Below are positions 17,565-28,143 of a stretch of 64,000 bases of DNA, in pieces (position 1 is the stretch's first letter; each line of letters starts with the position of its first letter). The notes under the pieces were generated by a model. That model saw nothing but the letters and a program-made list of their open reading frames with translations, was not told where the DNA came from and made no database searches. Source of the stretch: JBBSBL01 sp963735885 (GTDB lineage: Bacteria; Actinomycetota; Thermoleophilia; Solirubrobacterales; Solirubrobacteraceae); the NCBI GenBank assembly GCA_963735885.1, contig CAVTMP010000004.1, forward strand, positions 930,001 to 994,000, given 5' to 3'. The translations under genes and the position numbers were made by a program.

Positions 17565-18408
17565 CTACGCCCGCCCGGCCCCCGCCGACACCGCCGGCGG
17601 CGGCGCCTCCGGCGAGCGCCCCGCGTCCCGTCCGCCGCCTCCGACGCCTTCCAGAACAGGAACGCGAACGCCCCCATGATCATCAGCACGTCGACGCTCA
17701 TCATCAGCCCGGCCGCCGATCTGCTGGTCGGCCAGCGGCGCGAGGCCGTGCTCCCGCGGGCGGTCGCCGTAGAAGCCGGCGTAGATCGGCGAGCGCGTCA
17801 TGACGATCGCCATGCCCATCATGATGCTCGCCATCCGCGCCGCGAAGACGTAGCCGATCTTCCACAGGTCCGCCGGCAGCCGCATGTGCTGGGGCTCGAG
17901 CACGACCCACCAGATGAGCAGGTTGGCGGCGAGGAAGGACTCGTGCTGGAGCACGTGGACGGCCGGGTCGCGGGCGGCGGCCTCGAACGTCGGCGCGAGG
18001 TGCCAGCCGTAGAGCGACGAGCACGTAGAGCACGAAGGCGGGGATCGGCCGCCGGATCCAGCGGAACGCCCGCCGCAGCCCGTGGCGCCGGGCGAGGAAG
18101 CACGAGCACCGGTCGCGGCAGGTAGAAGAGCAGGACCGGTGTGCGCAGCCCGACCAGCAGGAACGGCGCGGCGAGGTCGCCCGATCAGCAGGTGCTGGGC
18201 CATGTGCGAGCGAGAGCAGGTCCTCGGCGTAGGCCGCGACCGGCGAGGTGAAGCCGACGAGGAGCAGCCCCAGCCGACCCACCAGCAGGCCTGCCGGCCG
18301 CCCGGCACGCGGTAGCCGCGCCGCCCGCAGGATCCGCACCGCCCGCACGTAGAGCCCCGCGCCGAGCGCGAGCAGCACCAGCACGACCGGGTCGAGGGCG
18401 AGGCGCAT
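17565..18408 (-). CDS. ctaG: Cytochrome c oxidase assembly factor, CtaG/caa3 type (frames broken)
   Basis: A multi-spanning membrane protein of the caa3_CtaG family needed for assembly of copper-containing oxidases. Readable pieces in order: MRLALDPVVLVLLALGAGLY, FTSPVAAYAEDLLS, AHMAQHLLIGD, YGWHLAPTFEAAARDPAVHV, LQHESFLAANLLIWWVVLEP, GYVFAARMASIMMGMAIVMT and a final helix VLMIMGAFAFLFWKASE. The AHMAQHLL and LQHESFL histidine pairs are typical of the family. At least five one-base shifts interrupt it. It is the last gene of the leftward oxidase cluster; the stop is approximate. Confidence 0.7.
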
Positions 18409-18447
18409 CGACCCTCATGGTGACGGGTCGTGCGACGCCGCGGGGCC

Positions 18448-19197
18448 TCAGAACGCCGCGCGCGCCACCAGCACGACCGCCACGACCGCCGCCGCGACGA
18501 TCACGACGTAGATCAGGAAGCGGAACGCCTCCTCCTCGGTGCGCAGCGGGTTCAGCACGGCCGGCCGCGGGCCATCTACAGGAGGTAGACCGTCGTGAAG
18601 ACGATCACCCACATCACGTCGACGAAGTGCCAGTAGATGCCGGGCACCTCGACCCCGCGGTGCTTCTCCGGCGTGAAGTGGCCGCGGAAGGCCCGCACGC
18701 GTGGCGAACGAGCAGGAGCGTCAGGCCGATGAACACGTGCGCGCCGTGCAGGCCCGTGAGCCCGTAGAAGATCGACGCCTGCGCGCTGTCGTGTACGGCG
18801 CGAAGCCGATGTGGACGTACTCGTTGATCTGGACGGTGAGGAACGTCGTGCCGAGCAGGAAGGTGGTGAGCAGCCCCGCCTTCAGCGCCGCACCGGTTCC
18901 CGCTGCTTGGCCGCGGTCAGCGCCCAGTGCATCGTCAGCGACGAGGACAGCAGGATCGCGGTGTTGACGCCGGCGATGACCTTCGGGAGCTCGGTGCCGG
19001 CGGCCGGGCCACGGGTTGTCGTTCACGACCCGGATGAAGAAGTAGGCCGTGAAGAACGCTCCGAAGAGCATGACCTCGCGAGATGATGAACAGCAGCATC
19101 CCGAGGATCTGGGGCGTCGACGCGGGAGCGAGCGGTTCGCCTCGGGCGGACCGTGGTGCTCGTGCGCGTCGGCGTGGGCGATCGATGCGGCTTCCAT
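18448..19197 (-). CDS. ctaE: Cytochrome c oxidase subunit III (frames broken)
   Basis: Subunit III of a heme-copper oxidase. The ATG at 19197 opens MEAASIAHADAHEHHGPPEA; helices then include EVMLFGAFFTAYFFIRVVND, the conserved ALTAAKQGN region, and ASIFYGLTGLHGAHVFIGLT (the TGLHGxHVxxG signature), ending RTEEEAFRFLIYVVIVAAAV. About six single-base shifts lie between 18560 and 19130. It is the only subunit III gene in the window although there are two subunit I and two subunit II genes, so it may serve one or both enzymes. Confidence 0.8.
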
Positions 19198-19229
19198 CGG
19201 GCTCCTGGCTCAGCGGCTCACGGGTCGCG

Positions 19230-20078
19230 TCAGGCGGCGGCCTGCGGCGCCTGCGCGCCTGGGGGTCGACGACGACGTGCTCGACGGGCTTCGACGGTGG
19301 CGCCGCGGACGCGCTCGATCAGGTCGGCCGCGCAGCCAGCCCGAGCGCGTCCACGGGAAGGGTCGAGATGACGATCTCGTCCGACGCGGTAGAACTGGAG
19401 CGCGTTCATCACGGCGGTGAACGGATCGGGGTCGCCGATCCCGCCGGTGGCGCCGAGGCCCTCGCCGCGCAGCCGCTCGAGCATCGCCGCCAGGCGCTCG
19501 CGCGCCTCGTCGGCGTGGTGCCCGTCGCCCGCCGTCCTGGGGCACGATGACGATGAAGCGGTGGGGCTTCTCGGCGGCCTTGCCGCTTGAGCAGGCCGAA
19601 CAGCGGCTCGCCGGTCGACGGTCTGGTTGGCGACCACGAGCGTGCGGGTGACGTCGCTCGCGGTCGGCGTCGAGGTCGACGACGACGTGCTCGACCGGCA
19701 GGCCGGTCGCGTCCTCGACGCGCTCGACCAGGTCGCGGCGCAGCCATCCGGAGCGGGTCTCGGGATGGGTGGAGATGATGATCTCGTCGACGTCGAACTC
19801 GCGCACCGCGTCGGCCATCGCGTGGTAGGGGTCGGGGTCCATCACCTCGCCGGTGGCCTCGATGCCCGCCTCGCGCAGCCGCTCGAGCGCGTGGTCGACG
19901 CGGTGCTGGGCGGCGTCGCGCACGGCGTCGTCGTAGATCACGTAGCCGGACTTGCGGCCGGTTCTGCGGCGCGATCGACGACGAACTCGGCGTCGCCCTT
20001 CGCCGCGCGCGCCTTGACGGCCTCGATCAGCTGCCGTCCGCCGAGCGTCTCGTTGGCGACCACGAGGACCGTGGCCAT
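19230..20078 (-). CDS. Tandem Usp-like protein inside the oxidase cluster
   Basis: Two halves of similar sequence. The first begins MATVLVVANETLGGRQLIEA and contains DEIIISTHPETRSGWLRRDL and TGLPVEHVVVDLDAD. The second begins TLVVANQTVDGEPLFGLLK and contains PHRFIVIVPQDGG, DPDPFTAVMNALQFYRV and VISTLPVDALGW-like remnants followed by ADLIERVRGAT. Each half has the alpha/beta layout of universal-stress/GAF-free nucleotide-binding proteins. The function is unknown; its place between ctaD and ctaE suggests a stress link to respiration. Frame shifts occur near 19300-19400, 19530, 19590-19670 and 19960. Confidence 0.6.
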
Positions 20079-20082
20079 CAGC

Positions 20083-22024
20083 TCACTCACTCCGTGCGTC
20101 GGCGGCTGTCGCGACCGCTGCCGGCGGCGGCCGCGCCGGCACGGCCTCGCGCCGGCGACTTGAAGATGCCGTGCACCGCGCCGGGGACGCCGTACTCGTA
20201 CGGGCCGCCGACCACCGTCGGCACCGCGTCGAAGTTGAAGACCGGCGGCGGCGAGGAGACCTGCCACTCGAGCGTCGAGCGCGCGCCACGGGTTGGCCGC
20301 CGCGCGCGGGCCGCCGCGCCAGCTCGCGACCATGTTGTAGAGGAAGATCAGGGATGCGAGGCCCGAGGAGGAAGCTGGCGATCGAGATGACGAGGTTCCA
20401 GCCCGCGAACTGCTGGGCGTAGTCGGCGACGCGGCGCGGCATGCCCTCGATGCCGATCAGGTGCATCGGGCGCGAAGGTGAGGTTGAAGAAGACGAACGT
20501 CAGCCAGAAGTGCAGCTTGCCCGAGCGTCTCGTCGTACATCCGGCCCGGTCATCTTCGGGAACCAGTAGTAGACGCCGGCGAAGATCGTGAACAGCGATC
20601 CGCCGAACAGCACGTAGTGGATGTGGGCGACGATGAAGTACGTGTCCGAGACGTGGATGTCGAAGGGGATCATCGCCAGCATCACGCCGCTGATCCCGCC
20701 GAGCGTGAACATCGTCAGGAAGCCGAGCGCGAAGAGCATCGGCGTGTCGAGGTGCAGCACGCCTCGCCACAGCGTCGCGAGCCAGGAGAAGATCTTGATG
20801 CCGGTCGGCACGGCGATGATCGCGGTCGTGATCATCATCGGGATGCGGATCCAGCGACTGCATGCCCGAGACGAACATGTGGTGGGCCCACACCGTGAAG
20901 CCGAGCACGACGATCGCCAGCAGCGAGAAGGCCATCATCCGGTAGCCGAAGATCGGCTTGCGCGCCTTCACCGAGATGATCTCGCTGATGATCCCGAAGC
21001 CCGGGCAGCATCATGATGTAGACCGCCGGGTGGGAGTAGAACCAGAAGACGTGCTGGTACATCAGCACGTTCCCGTCCTGCCGCGCCGACGTCGGTCGAA
21101 GAAGTGGAAGCCGAGCGCGCGGTCGAGCAGCACGAAGAACTGCGAGCGCGGCGATGAACGGCGTCGCGATCACGACCAGCAGCGAGGTCGAGAAGTTCGC
21201 CCACACGAGCAGCGGCATGCGGAAGAAGCTCATGCCCGGCGCGCGCATGGTGATGATCGTGACGAGGAAGTTCAGCGCCGTGGCGATCGACGAGGCGCCC
21301 GGCGAACTGCACGCCGATCGTGAAGAAGATCTGGCCGATCGGCGCGTCGGTCGAGAGCGGGGCGTAGGCCGTCCAGCCGGTCGCGAAGGCGCCGCCCGGG
21401 CGCGAGGAAGCTGGCCAGCATCATCGAGCCCGGCGATCGGCAGCAGCCAGAACGACAGCGCGTTCAGCCGCGGGAACGCCATGTCCGGCGCGCCGATCAT
21501 CAGCGGGAGCACGTAGTTCGCGAGGCCCGCGAAGACCGGGATGATGAACAGGAAGATCAGCAGCGACGCGTGGACCGAGAAGAGCGCCGTTGAAGCTGCT
21601 CGCGTCGACGAACTGCATGCCCGGCTGCGCGAGCTCGGCGCGCATGAGCATCGCCATCAGGCCGCCGACGAACAGGAAGAAGAACGAGGTGCAGATGTAC
21701 TGGATCCCGATCACCTTGTGATCGGTGTTGACCCGGAAGTAGTCCCTCCAGCGCGTGGCGCCGTGGCGCGGAGTGGTCCTCGGGCCGCGTCGGGCGCCCG
21801 GCGGCCCAGTAGAACCAGTAGTCGAAGGCGCCCGAGGCCGACGAGGAAGAAGAGCGGGACGCCGATGCAGCGCGACGGTCGTGATCGCGTCGCCGTCGAC
21901 GACGCGGCTGGATAGTCGTAGAGCGCGCGCAGGAGCGCGGTCAGCCCGTAGGCAGAAGCCGATGCCGAGCAGCACGAACAGCGCCGGCGCGGTACCAGCC
22001 GGGGGCGCGGAGCTTGGCGGTCAT
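20083..22024 (-). CDS. ctaD: Cytochrome c oxidase subunit I, A2 type (frames broken)
   Basis: Catalytic heme-copper subunit. After an extra N-terminal region with two hydrophobic helices (GALFVLLGIGFCYGLTALLR; GVPLFFLVGLG) comes the usual start RVNTDHKVIGIQYI. Then MLMRAELAQPG, LPLMIGAPDMAFPRLNALSF, FWFYSHPAVYIMMLPGFGII, AHHMFVSGM, and DIHVSDTYFIVAHIHYVLFG. The YSHPAVY motif replaces the GHPEVY glutamate by Tyr-Ser, the mark of A2-type oxidases such as Thermus caa3. Its ATG overlaps the ctaC1 stop region. About 14 single-base shifts were placed, for example near 20280, 20363, 20470, 20521, 20546, 20855, 21001, 21143 and 21299 (extra base) and 21094 (missing base). Confidence 0.85.
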
Positions 22025-22036
22025 CAGATCTCCTCA

Positions 22037-23053
22037 TCACTTCGACACGGTGCCAAGTAGGCGACCAGCGCGTCGAGCTCGGCCGAGAGGGTCTGCGGAA
22101 GTTGGCGGCATGATTTCCCTGTACCCGTCGCGATCTCGCGTTCGGGTCGACGATGCGGTCGGATCTGCCTCGTCTGCCCTGAGGACCTGCCGAGGTCGCG
22201 GGCCGTCGTGCCGGTGGTGCCCGCGTCGGCGGGGTCGCGCCGAGCGCGACAGGCGCCTGCGAGGCGCAGCCGCCGCCGCTGCCACCGCCGGCGCCGCCGG
22301 GGCCCTTCGCGCGAGCCAGCGTCGAAGGCTGCGGGAGCGACGTGGACGGTCGAGCGCATGATCGCGTGGCCGAGCCGCACAGCTCGGCGCAGACGACGGG
22401 GTAGGTGCCGAGCTTCGTCGGCGTGGACGCGCAGGGTGGTGGCGATCCCCGGCACCGCGTCCTGCTTCATCGCGGAACGCGGGCACCCAGAAGGAGTGGA
22501 TGACGTCGACCGCGCGGATCGAGAACTTGATCGGGCGCCCGCGGCACGGCGCCCCCGCCGCGCTGCTCCCGCCGGTCGGGGTGCAGGGGAGGTAGAGCTG
22601 GTTCACGGAGAACGCCTTGCCGTCCGGCCCGCGTACTGGAAGGTCCACGCGAACTGCTGGCCGTAGACGCCGATCGCCAGCGTGTCGGCCTTCGACTTCT
22701 CGACGTCGTGCAGCACCGCGTAGGCGTAGCGAGCAGAGCGGCGACGAGGATGAGCGCCGGGATCGCCGTCCAGACGACCTCGAGCCGGGTGTTGCCGTGG
22801 ATCGGCGGCCCGTCCTCGTTCTCCTGGCCCGGGCGCATGCGGAACTTCCAGACGGAGTAGAGCACGACGACACGACGAGCACGAAGACGGGCACCGAGAC
22901 GATCATCAGCACGTCGTAGAGGGTGTCGATCGGCTCGGCCTGCTTGGAGGCGTCGACCGGGAACCAGTCGATCAGCAGCGCCGAAGCCGATGCCGATCGC
23001 GGTGGCGACGCGCCGATGGCGATCATCTGCCAGAGCAGGGGATTGCTACGCAC
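22037..23053 (-). CDS. ctaC: Cytochrome c oxidase subunit II, probably with C-terminal cytochrome c domain (frames broken)
   Basis: GTG 23053 opens VRSNPLLWQMIAIGA. Two membrane helices (ALLIDWFPVDASKQAEPIDT; VLMIVSVPVFVLVV) precede the cupredoxin domain: IHGNTRLEVVWTAIPALILV, FSVNQLYLPCTPTGGSSAAG, IRAVDVIHSFWVPAFR and the CuA site CAELCGLGHAIM (C-x-E-x-C-x3-H-x2-M). After a Gly/Ala linker the tail ADAGTTGTTARDL, GYREIMPP and LSAELDALVAYL resembles the second half of a cytochrome c domain, as in caa3 oxidases. The heme CxxCH is not readable, probably because of shifts around 22200-22260. The stop is at 22037 or, in another frame, 22024. Confidence 0.78.
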   Translation of the reverse strand: MRSNPLLWQMIAIGASPPRSASASALLIDWFPVDASKQAEPIDTLYDVLMIVSVPVFVLVVSSCSTPSGSSACARARRTRTGRRSTATPGSRSSGRRSRRSSSSPLCSLRLRGAARRREVEGRHAGDRRLRPAVRVDLPVRGPDGKAFSVNQLYLPCTPTGGSSAAGAPCRGRPIKFSIRAVDVIHSFWVPAFRDEAGRGAGDRHHPARPRRRSSAPTPSSAPSCAARPRDHALDRPRRSRSLRRWLARRAPAAPAVAAAAAAPRRRLSRSARPRRRGHHRHDGPRPRQVLRADEADPTASSTRTRDRDGYREIMPPTSADPLGRARRAGRLLGTVSK

Positions 23054-23183
23054 CCGTGCGGTCCCACCGTCGGCATCTCGCGCGGCATCCTACGCGCTCG
23101 GCGAGACGAACGGCAATCCGGCGAAGCGGCGCGGCGCGTCGCCGCGCATCGGGGCTCTCGGACGCCGGCGGGGGCCCGCCGGC

Positions 23184-23666
23184 CTAGGCCGCGCGGCGCG
23201 CTTCGACCACCGTGGGGCGGGGGCCCAGCGCGACGGCTCGCGGTCCGCCGGACGCGGTGGCGCGAGCGGTACTCGGAGGGGGCGGCGCCCATGGTGGCGG
23301 CGGAAGGTCTTGGCGAACTGCGCCGGCTGGCGATAGCCGACGCGATGGGCGACCTCGCGGACGGTCAGGCGCCGCGTCGCGAGCAGTCTCGGCCGCCTTG
23401 CCCATGCGGACGCGGGTCAGGTGCTCGCGGAAGGTCGTCTTGCCGATCTCGGCGAACGCCCGCTGCAGCTGGCGGCGGGAGGAGGCGACGCGACGGGCGA
23501 TGTCGTCGAGCGCGAGGTCGGAGGCGTACTCCTGCTCGACGATGCCGGCGGCCTCCTCGAAGAGCCGGGTGCGGTAGCGGACGGTGGCGGGGCGCTGGAC
23601 TGACACGGTGTCGGGAATACGAGGTGGGTGCGCGATCGGGATGAGCGAACGGGCGGCCGACGTCAA
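23184..23666 (-). CDS. AraC-family transcriptional regulator (short, frames broken)
   Basis: A stand-alone double helix-turn-helix protein. The first HTH reads ALDDIARRVASSRRQLQRAF and the second, after one extra base near 23389, RLTVREVAHRVGYRQPAQFA, then KTFRRHHG and, after another shift near 23292, GAAPSEYRSRHR, the typical AraC end. No ligand-binding domain is visible. It sits between the two oxidase units and points towards ctaC1, so control of respiration is plausible. GTG at 23606 (VSVQRPATVRYRTR) is an alternative start; the 3' end is uncertain. Confidence 0.7.
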   Translation of the reverse strand: MTSAARSLIPIAHPPRIPDTVSVQRPATVRYRTRLFEEAAGIVEQEYASDLALDDIARRVASSRRQLQRAFAEIGKTTFREHLTRVRMGKAAETARDAAPDRPRGRPSRRLSPAGAVRQDLPPPPWAPPPPSTARATASGGPRAVALGPRPTVVEARRAA

Positions 23667-23743
23667 CCTGGCGCGTACGGACTCACCGGGGCGGCGTCGC
23701 TATGCTTGCGGCAATCGTTGCAATACACCGCCGGGAGGGCCGA

Positions 23744-24157
23744 ATGCAGGTGCGTGAAGGGATGACGACGGTAACGCTGACGGTGGGGCCCGGCCATACG
23801 CTCCGCGAGGCGGCGCAGGGCATGAGCGCCCGCGGCGTGGGCTCCGCCGTCGTGCTCGATCCCGAGGCGCCCGGCCCGGGCATCATCACCGAGCGCGACA
23901 TCCTCAACGCGGTCGGCAACGGCCTCGACGTCGACCAGGCCAAGGTCCTCGACCACCTGACCGGCGGCATCGTCTACGCGTCGCCCGACTGGTCGCTCGA
24001 GCAGGCTGCCGGCGTCATGGTCGAGCGCGGGTTCCGCCACCTCGTCGTGGTGGAGGGCGGTGAGATCGCCGGCGTGCTCTCGGTGCGCGACATCGTCCGC
24101 CTGTGGACGAAGGACGGCGCCCACTGCGAGGTGCCGGCCGGCGCGTCGGCGGCGTAG
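23744..24157 (+). CDS. CBS-domain pair protein
   Basis: 137 residues beginning MQVREGMTTVTLTVGPGHTL, with the first CBS unit ending PGIITERDILNAVGNGLD and the second ending EIAGVLSVRDIVRLW. It probably binds AMP/ATP or a similar ligand. GGGAGGG at 23733-23739 is a good ribosome site for the ATG at 23744, and TATGCT (23701-23706) is a candidate -10. It is the only rightward gene inside the leftward oxidase cluster and is convergent with the small subunit-IV-like gene. Confidence 0.85.
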   Translation: MQVREGMTTVTLTVGPGHTLREAAQGMSARGVGSAVVLDPEAPGPGIITERDILNAVGNGLDVDQAKVLDHLTGGIVYASPDWSLEQAAGVMVERGFRHLVVVEGGEIAGVLSVRDIVRLWTKDGAHCEVPAGASAA

Positions 24158-24169
24158 GCCCCGGCGGCC

Positions 24170-24403
24170 CTACCGCGTGTGGTCGGGCGGGAGCGCCGCG
24201 ATGTCGCGGCGCGTGTCGCGGATCCAGCGGATCGTCGTGCCGACGAAGAGCAGCACGCCGACGATCACGAAGATCGAGCTGATCGTCGTGCCGATCACCG
24301 CCAGGGTGATGCCGACCGCGCACAGCAGCGGGAGGAAGCTCGGGCCCGGCAGGTGGATCTCCTCGCCGACGGGCGGAGCCTCCTGGTCGCGCGGCTCGTC
24401 CAT
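24170..24403 (-). CDS. Small two-helix membrane protein, probable oxidase accessory subunit
   Basis: 77 residues: a soluble start MDEPRDQEAPPVGEEIHLPG, then hydrophobic stretches SFLPLLCAVGITLAVIG and ISSIFVIVGVLLFVGTTI and a charged tail ending LPPDHTR. The GEEIHLPGPSFLPLL opening is typical of the small actinobacterial subunit-IV-like proteins coded near aa3 oxidases. Its ATG overlaps the stop of the 36-residue membrane peptide gene (TGATG), so the two are coupled. It is intact, unlike its neighbours. Confidence 0.7.
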   Translation of the reverse strand: MDEPRDQEAPPVGEEIHLPGPSFLPLLCAVGITLAVIGTTISSIFVIVGVLLFVGTTIRWIRDTRRDIAALPPDHTR

Positions 24404-24513
24404 CACGCGTTGTAGATCGCGGCGGCCACGAAGGAGGCCGCGAGCATGAAGACGCAGACCGCCGTGACGATCAGCGCGGAGCGGATGTTCTTGCGGGCGA
24501 GCTTGCGGTCCAT
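24403..24513 (-). CDS. 36-residue single-helix membrane peptide
   Basis: A short intact frame: a basic start MDRKLARKNIRSALI and one transmembrane helix VTAVCVFMLAASFVAAAIY. It has an ATG, lies 12 bases after ctaB, and shares a TGATG with the following small membrane gene. Position and composition suggest an oxidase micro-subunit or assembly peptide. I do not recognise a named family. Confidence 0.6.
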   Translation of the reverse strand: MDRKLARKNIRSALIVTAVCVFMLAASFVAAAIYNA

Positions 24514-24525
24514 CGGCTCGTGATC

Positions 24526-25449
<924 letters not shown>

Positions 25450-25456
25450 GCGGCGC

Positions 25457-27170
25457 TCAGACCTTCGTCAGCGCGTCGCCGGTCCCGGCGGGCTGGCCCG
25501 TCTGGCGCTCGACCTGGCGGCGGATGTCGCGCATCGGCTCGACCGAGCGCACGCGCGGGACGACGTCGAAGTTGTTGACCGGCGGCGGCGAGGAGATGAA
25601 CCACTCGAGCGTGTTGCCCTTCCACGGGTCCGGCCCGGCGACCGGGGCGCCGTGACGGATCGATGCGCGCGAAGTTGAGACCGTCATCGCGATGCCGACG
25701 GCGAGGACGAACGAGCCGATGGTCGAGATCAGGTTGTCGGTCGTCCCACCCGGCGCCGACGGGGTACTCGTAGATCCGCCGCGGCATGCCCTAGAGGCCG
25801 AGCGGAGTGCTGGACCAGGAAGGTCAGGTTGAAGCCGATGAACATCAACCAGAAGGAGGCCTTGCCGAGCCGCTCGCTCAGCATCCGGCCGGTCATCTTC
25901 GGGAACCAGTAGTAGAGCCCGGCGAAGATCGAGAAGACCGCGCCGCCCATCAGGGTGTAGTGGAAGTGGGCGACGACGAAGTACGTGTCGGTGAGCTGCC
26001 AGTCGACCGGGAAGATGGCGAGGAAGATGCCGGTGATGCCGCCGAGGACGAAGATGCGCGATGAAGCCCGCCGCGAAGTAGAGCGGGGTCGGCGGTGACG
26101 ATGTGCCGCGCCACAGCGTCGCGATCCAGTTGAAGATCTTGACCCCGGTCGGCACCGCGATCAGGAACGAGGAGAGCATGAAGAAGCCGAGCACGACGGT
26201 GGGGATCGGCGTGGCGAACATGTGGTGCGCCCAGACGAGGATCGCGAGGAAGGCGATGACCGCGGTGGACGCGGCGATCGCCTTGTAGCCGAAGATCGGC
26301 TTGCGGGCGAACACCGGCAGGACCTCGGAGATGATCCCGAACCCCGGCAGGATCATGATGTAGACCTCCGGGTGCCCGAAGAACCAGAAGAGGTGCTGCC
26401 AGAGCAACGGCGAGCCTCCCTCGCTCGGGTCGAAGAAGAGCGTCCCGAAGTGGCGGTCGGTCAGCAGCATCGTCACCGCCCCGGCGACCACCGGCAGCGC
26501 GAGGATCAGCAGGATCGCGTAGACCAGGATCGTCCACACGAACAGCGGCAGGCGCGCCCCAGCTCATCCCGGGCGCCCGCATGTTCACGATCGTGGCGTA
26601 GAAGTTGATCGCGCCGACGAGCGAGCTGATCGCCGGTGATGTGGATCAGGAAGATCCAGGCGTCCTGGCCGCCGCTCGGCGAGTACGCCGTGCTCGAGAG
26701 CGGGGGTGTAGGAGAACCAGCCGGCCTCGGGCGGCTGGAAGAAGATCGAGGCGTAGAAGACGATCCCCCCGAACAGCAGCAGCCAGTAGGACAGCGCGTT
26801 GAGCCGCGGGAAGGCCATGTCGCGCGCGCCGATCATCAGCGGCAGGAAGTAGTTCCCGAACCCGGCCATCATCGGCACGACGAAGAGGAAGATCATCGTC
26901 GTCCCGTGCATCGTGAACAGCTCGTTGTAGTGCTCGGGCGTGATCAGCGTGTTGTTCGGCACGCCGAGCTGGAGCCGGATGAGCAGCGCCTCGACGCCGC
27001 CGAGCACGAAGAAGACGAACGTCGTGACGATGTAGAGGATCCCGATCTTCTTGTGGTCGGTCGTCGTCACCCAGTCGAGCCAGCGGTGACGGGCGCGCGG
27101 CGCGCGCACCTCGTGGGCGATCACCTGCGGGCACGGGGCGGAGGGTCGTGGTCTCGAGCGTGGCGGACAT
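25457..27170 (-). CDS. ctaD: Cytochrome c oxidase subunit I, A1 type (frames broken)
   Basis: Second catalytic subunit. MSATLETTTLRPVPAGDRP, then WVTTTDHKKIGILYIVTTFV, the heme ligand region FTMHGTTMIFLFVVPMMAGF, FWFFGHPEVYIMILPGFGII, WAHHMFATPIPT, and DWQLTDTYFVVAHFHYTLMG. GHPEVY contains the D-channel glutamate, so this is an A1-type enzyme. The tail ends ERQTGQPAGTGDALTKV. Single-base shifts near 25670, 25745, 25805, 26060, 26092, 26565, 26634, 26702 and 27129. Gene order ctaC2-ctaD2-ctaB is standard for actinobacterial aa3 oxidases. Confidence 0.87.
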
Positions 27171-27187
27171 GGCGCTGGTTCAGGCTC

Positions 27188-28119
27188 CTAGGAGATCTGG
27201 CCCTCGGCCTGGAGCTGGCGGCGCAGGCGCTCGGCGTTGCGGTTGGCGTCGCGGATCTTCACCCGCTGGCGGGCGAGCCACGCGCGGAAGACCGGCGGGG
27301 AGACCACGCGGACGCGGGCGTACATGCTCGCGTGCTTGCGCCCGCACAGCTCGGCGCACTGGCCCGTGTACACGGTGCCCTGAACCGGGTCCTTCGGCAT
27401 CGGGGCCTTGAACCACGTGTAGTTCGTGTAGCCCGGGACGGCGTCGAACTTGCCGCCCAGCGCGGGGATCCACCAGGAGTGGATGACGTCGGTCGCCTGG
27501 ATCCCGAGCACGACGATCGTCTTCGCCGGGACCACCATCTCTGGTAGGAGTACGGGCTGCCGAAGCCCGGTCCGTAGGTGTAGCGCCAGACGAACTGGCG
27601 GCCCGTGACGCTGATCGTGATCTTCTTGCCGTTCGGCGGGCTCGGTGCCGTCGTCGAGGCGGTGAGCACCGCCCCGGGGCTCGCCGGCCTGCCGGTCGAC
27701 GCGATCGCCAGGCCGTTCGGGCCGCCGTTCGGCGGATCCTGGATGTCGGAGAGCTTGAGGAAGGTGATGGCGGCGAGCACGACGAGGATCAGCGCCGCCC
27801 CGAGCGTCCAGGAGAGCTCGAGCCGCGTGTTCCCGTGGATCTGGGCCGCCTTGGCGCCCGTGCGCCGCCGGAAGCGCACGAGCGAGTACACGAGCGCGCC
27901 CTCGACGACGACGAAGATGACGACCGCGATGGCGAGGACGATCTCGTAGAGCGTCGCGATCCCGTCCGCGTTGGGCGAGCCGCCGGACTGGGGGGTGGCC
28001 CGCAGGGCCAACGCGGCGCCCGGCAGCGCGAGGGCGACGAGGAGCGCGAGGACGAGCGCCCCCGTCAGGCGCCCGCGCCGCGCCGCGAGGTGGCGGACGG
28101 AGCTCACAGCGCGCGGCAT
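27188..28119 (-). CDS. ctaC: Cytochrome c oxidase subunit II (one frame shift)
   Basis: Signal-like start, then two helices and the cupredoxin domain: IHGNTRLELSWTLGAALILV, GRQFVWRYTYGPGFGSPYSY, VVPAKTIVVLGIQATDVIHS, and the CuA site YTGQCAELCGRKHASM. The tail ends QLQAEGQIS with no cytochrome c domain, so electrons must come from a separate carrier. One base is missing near 27541 (YSYQ-E-MVV); otherwise the frame is intact. It is the first gene of the leftward A1 oxidase unit. Confidence 0.9.
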
Positions 28120-28143
28120 TCTATAGATGGGCGCCGCAGTCGC

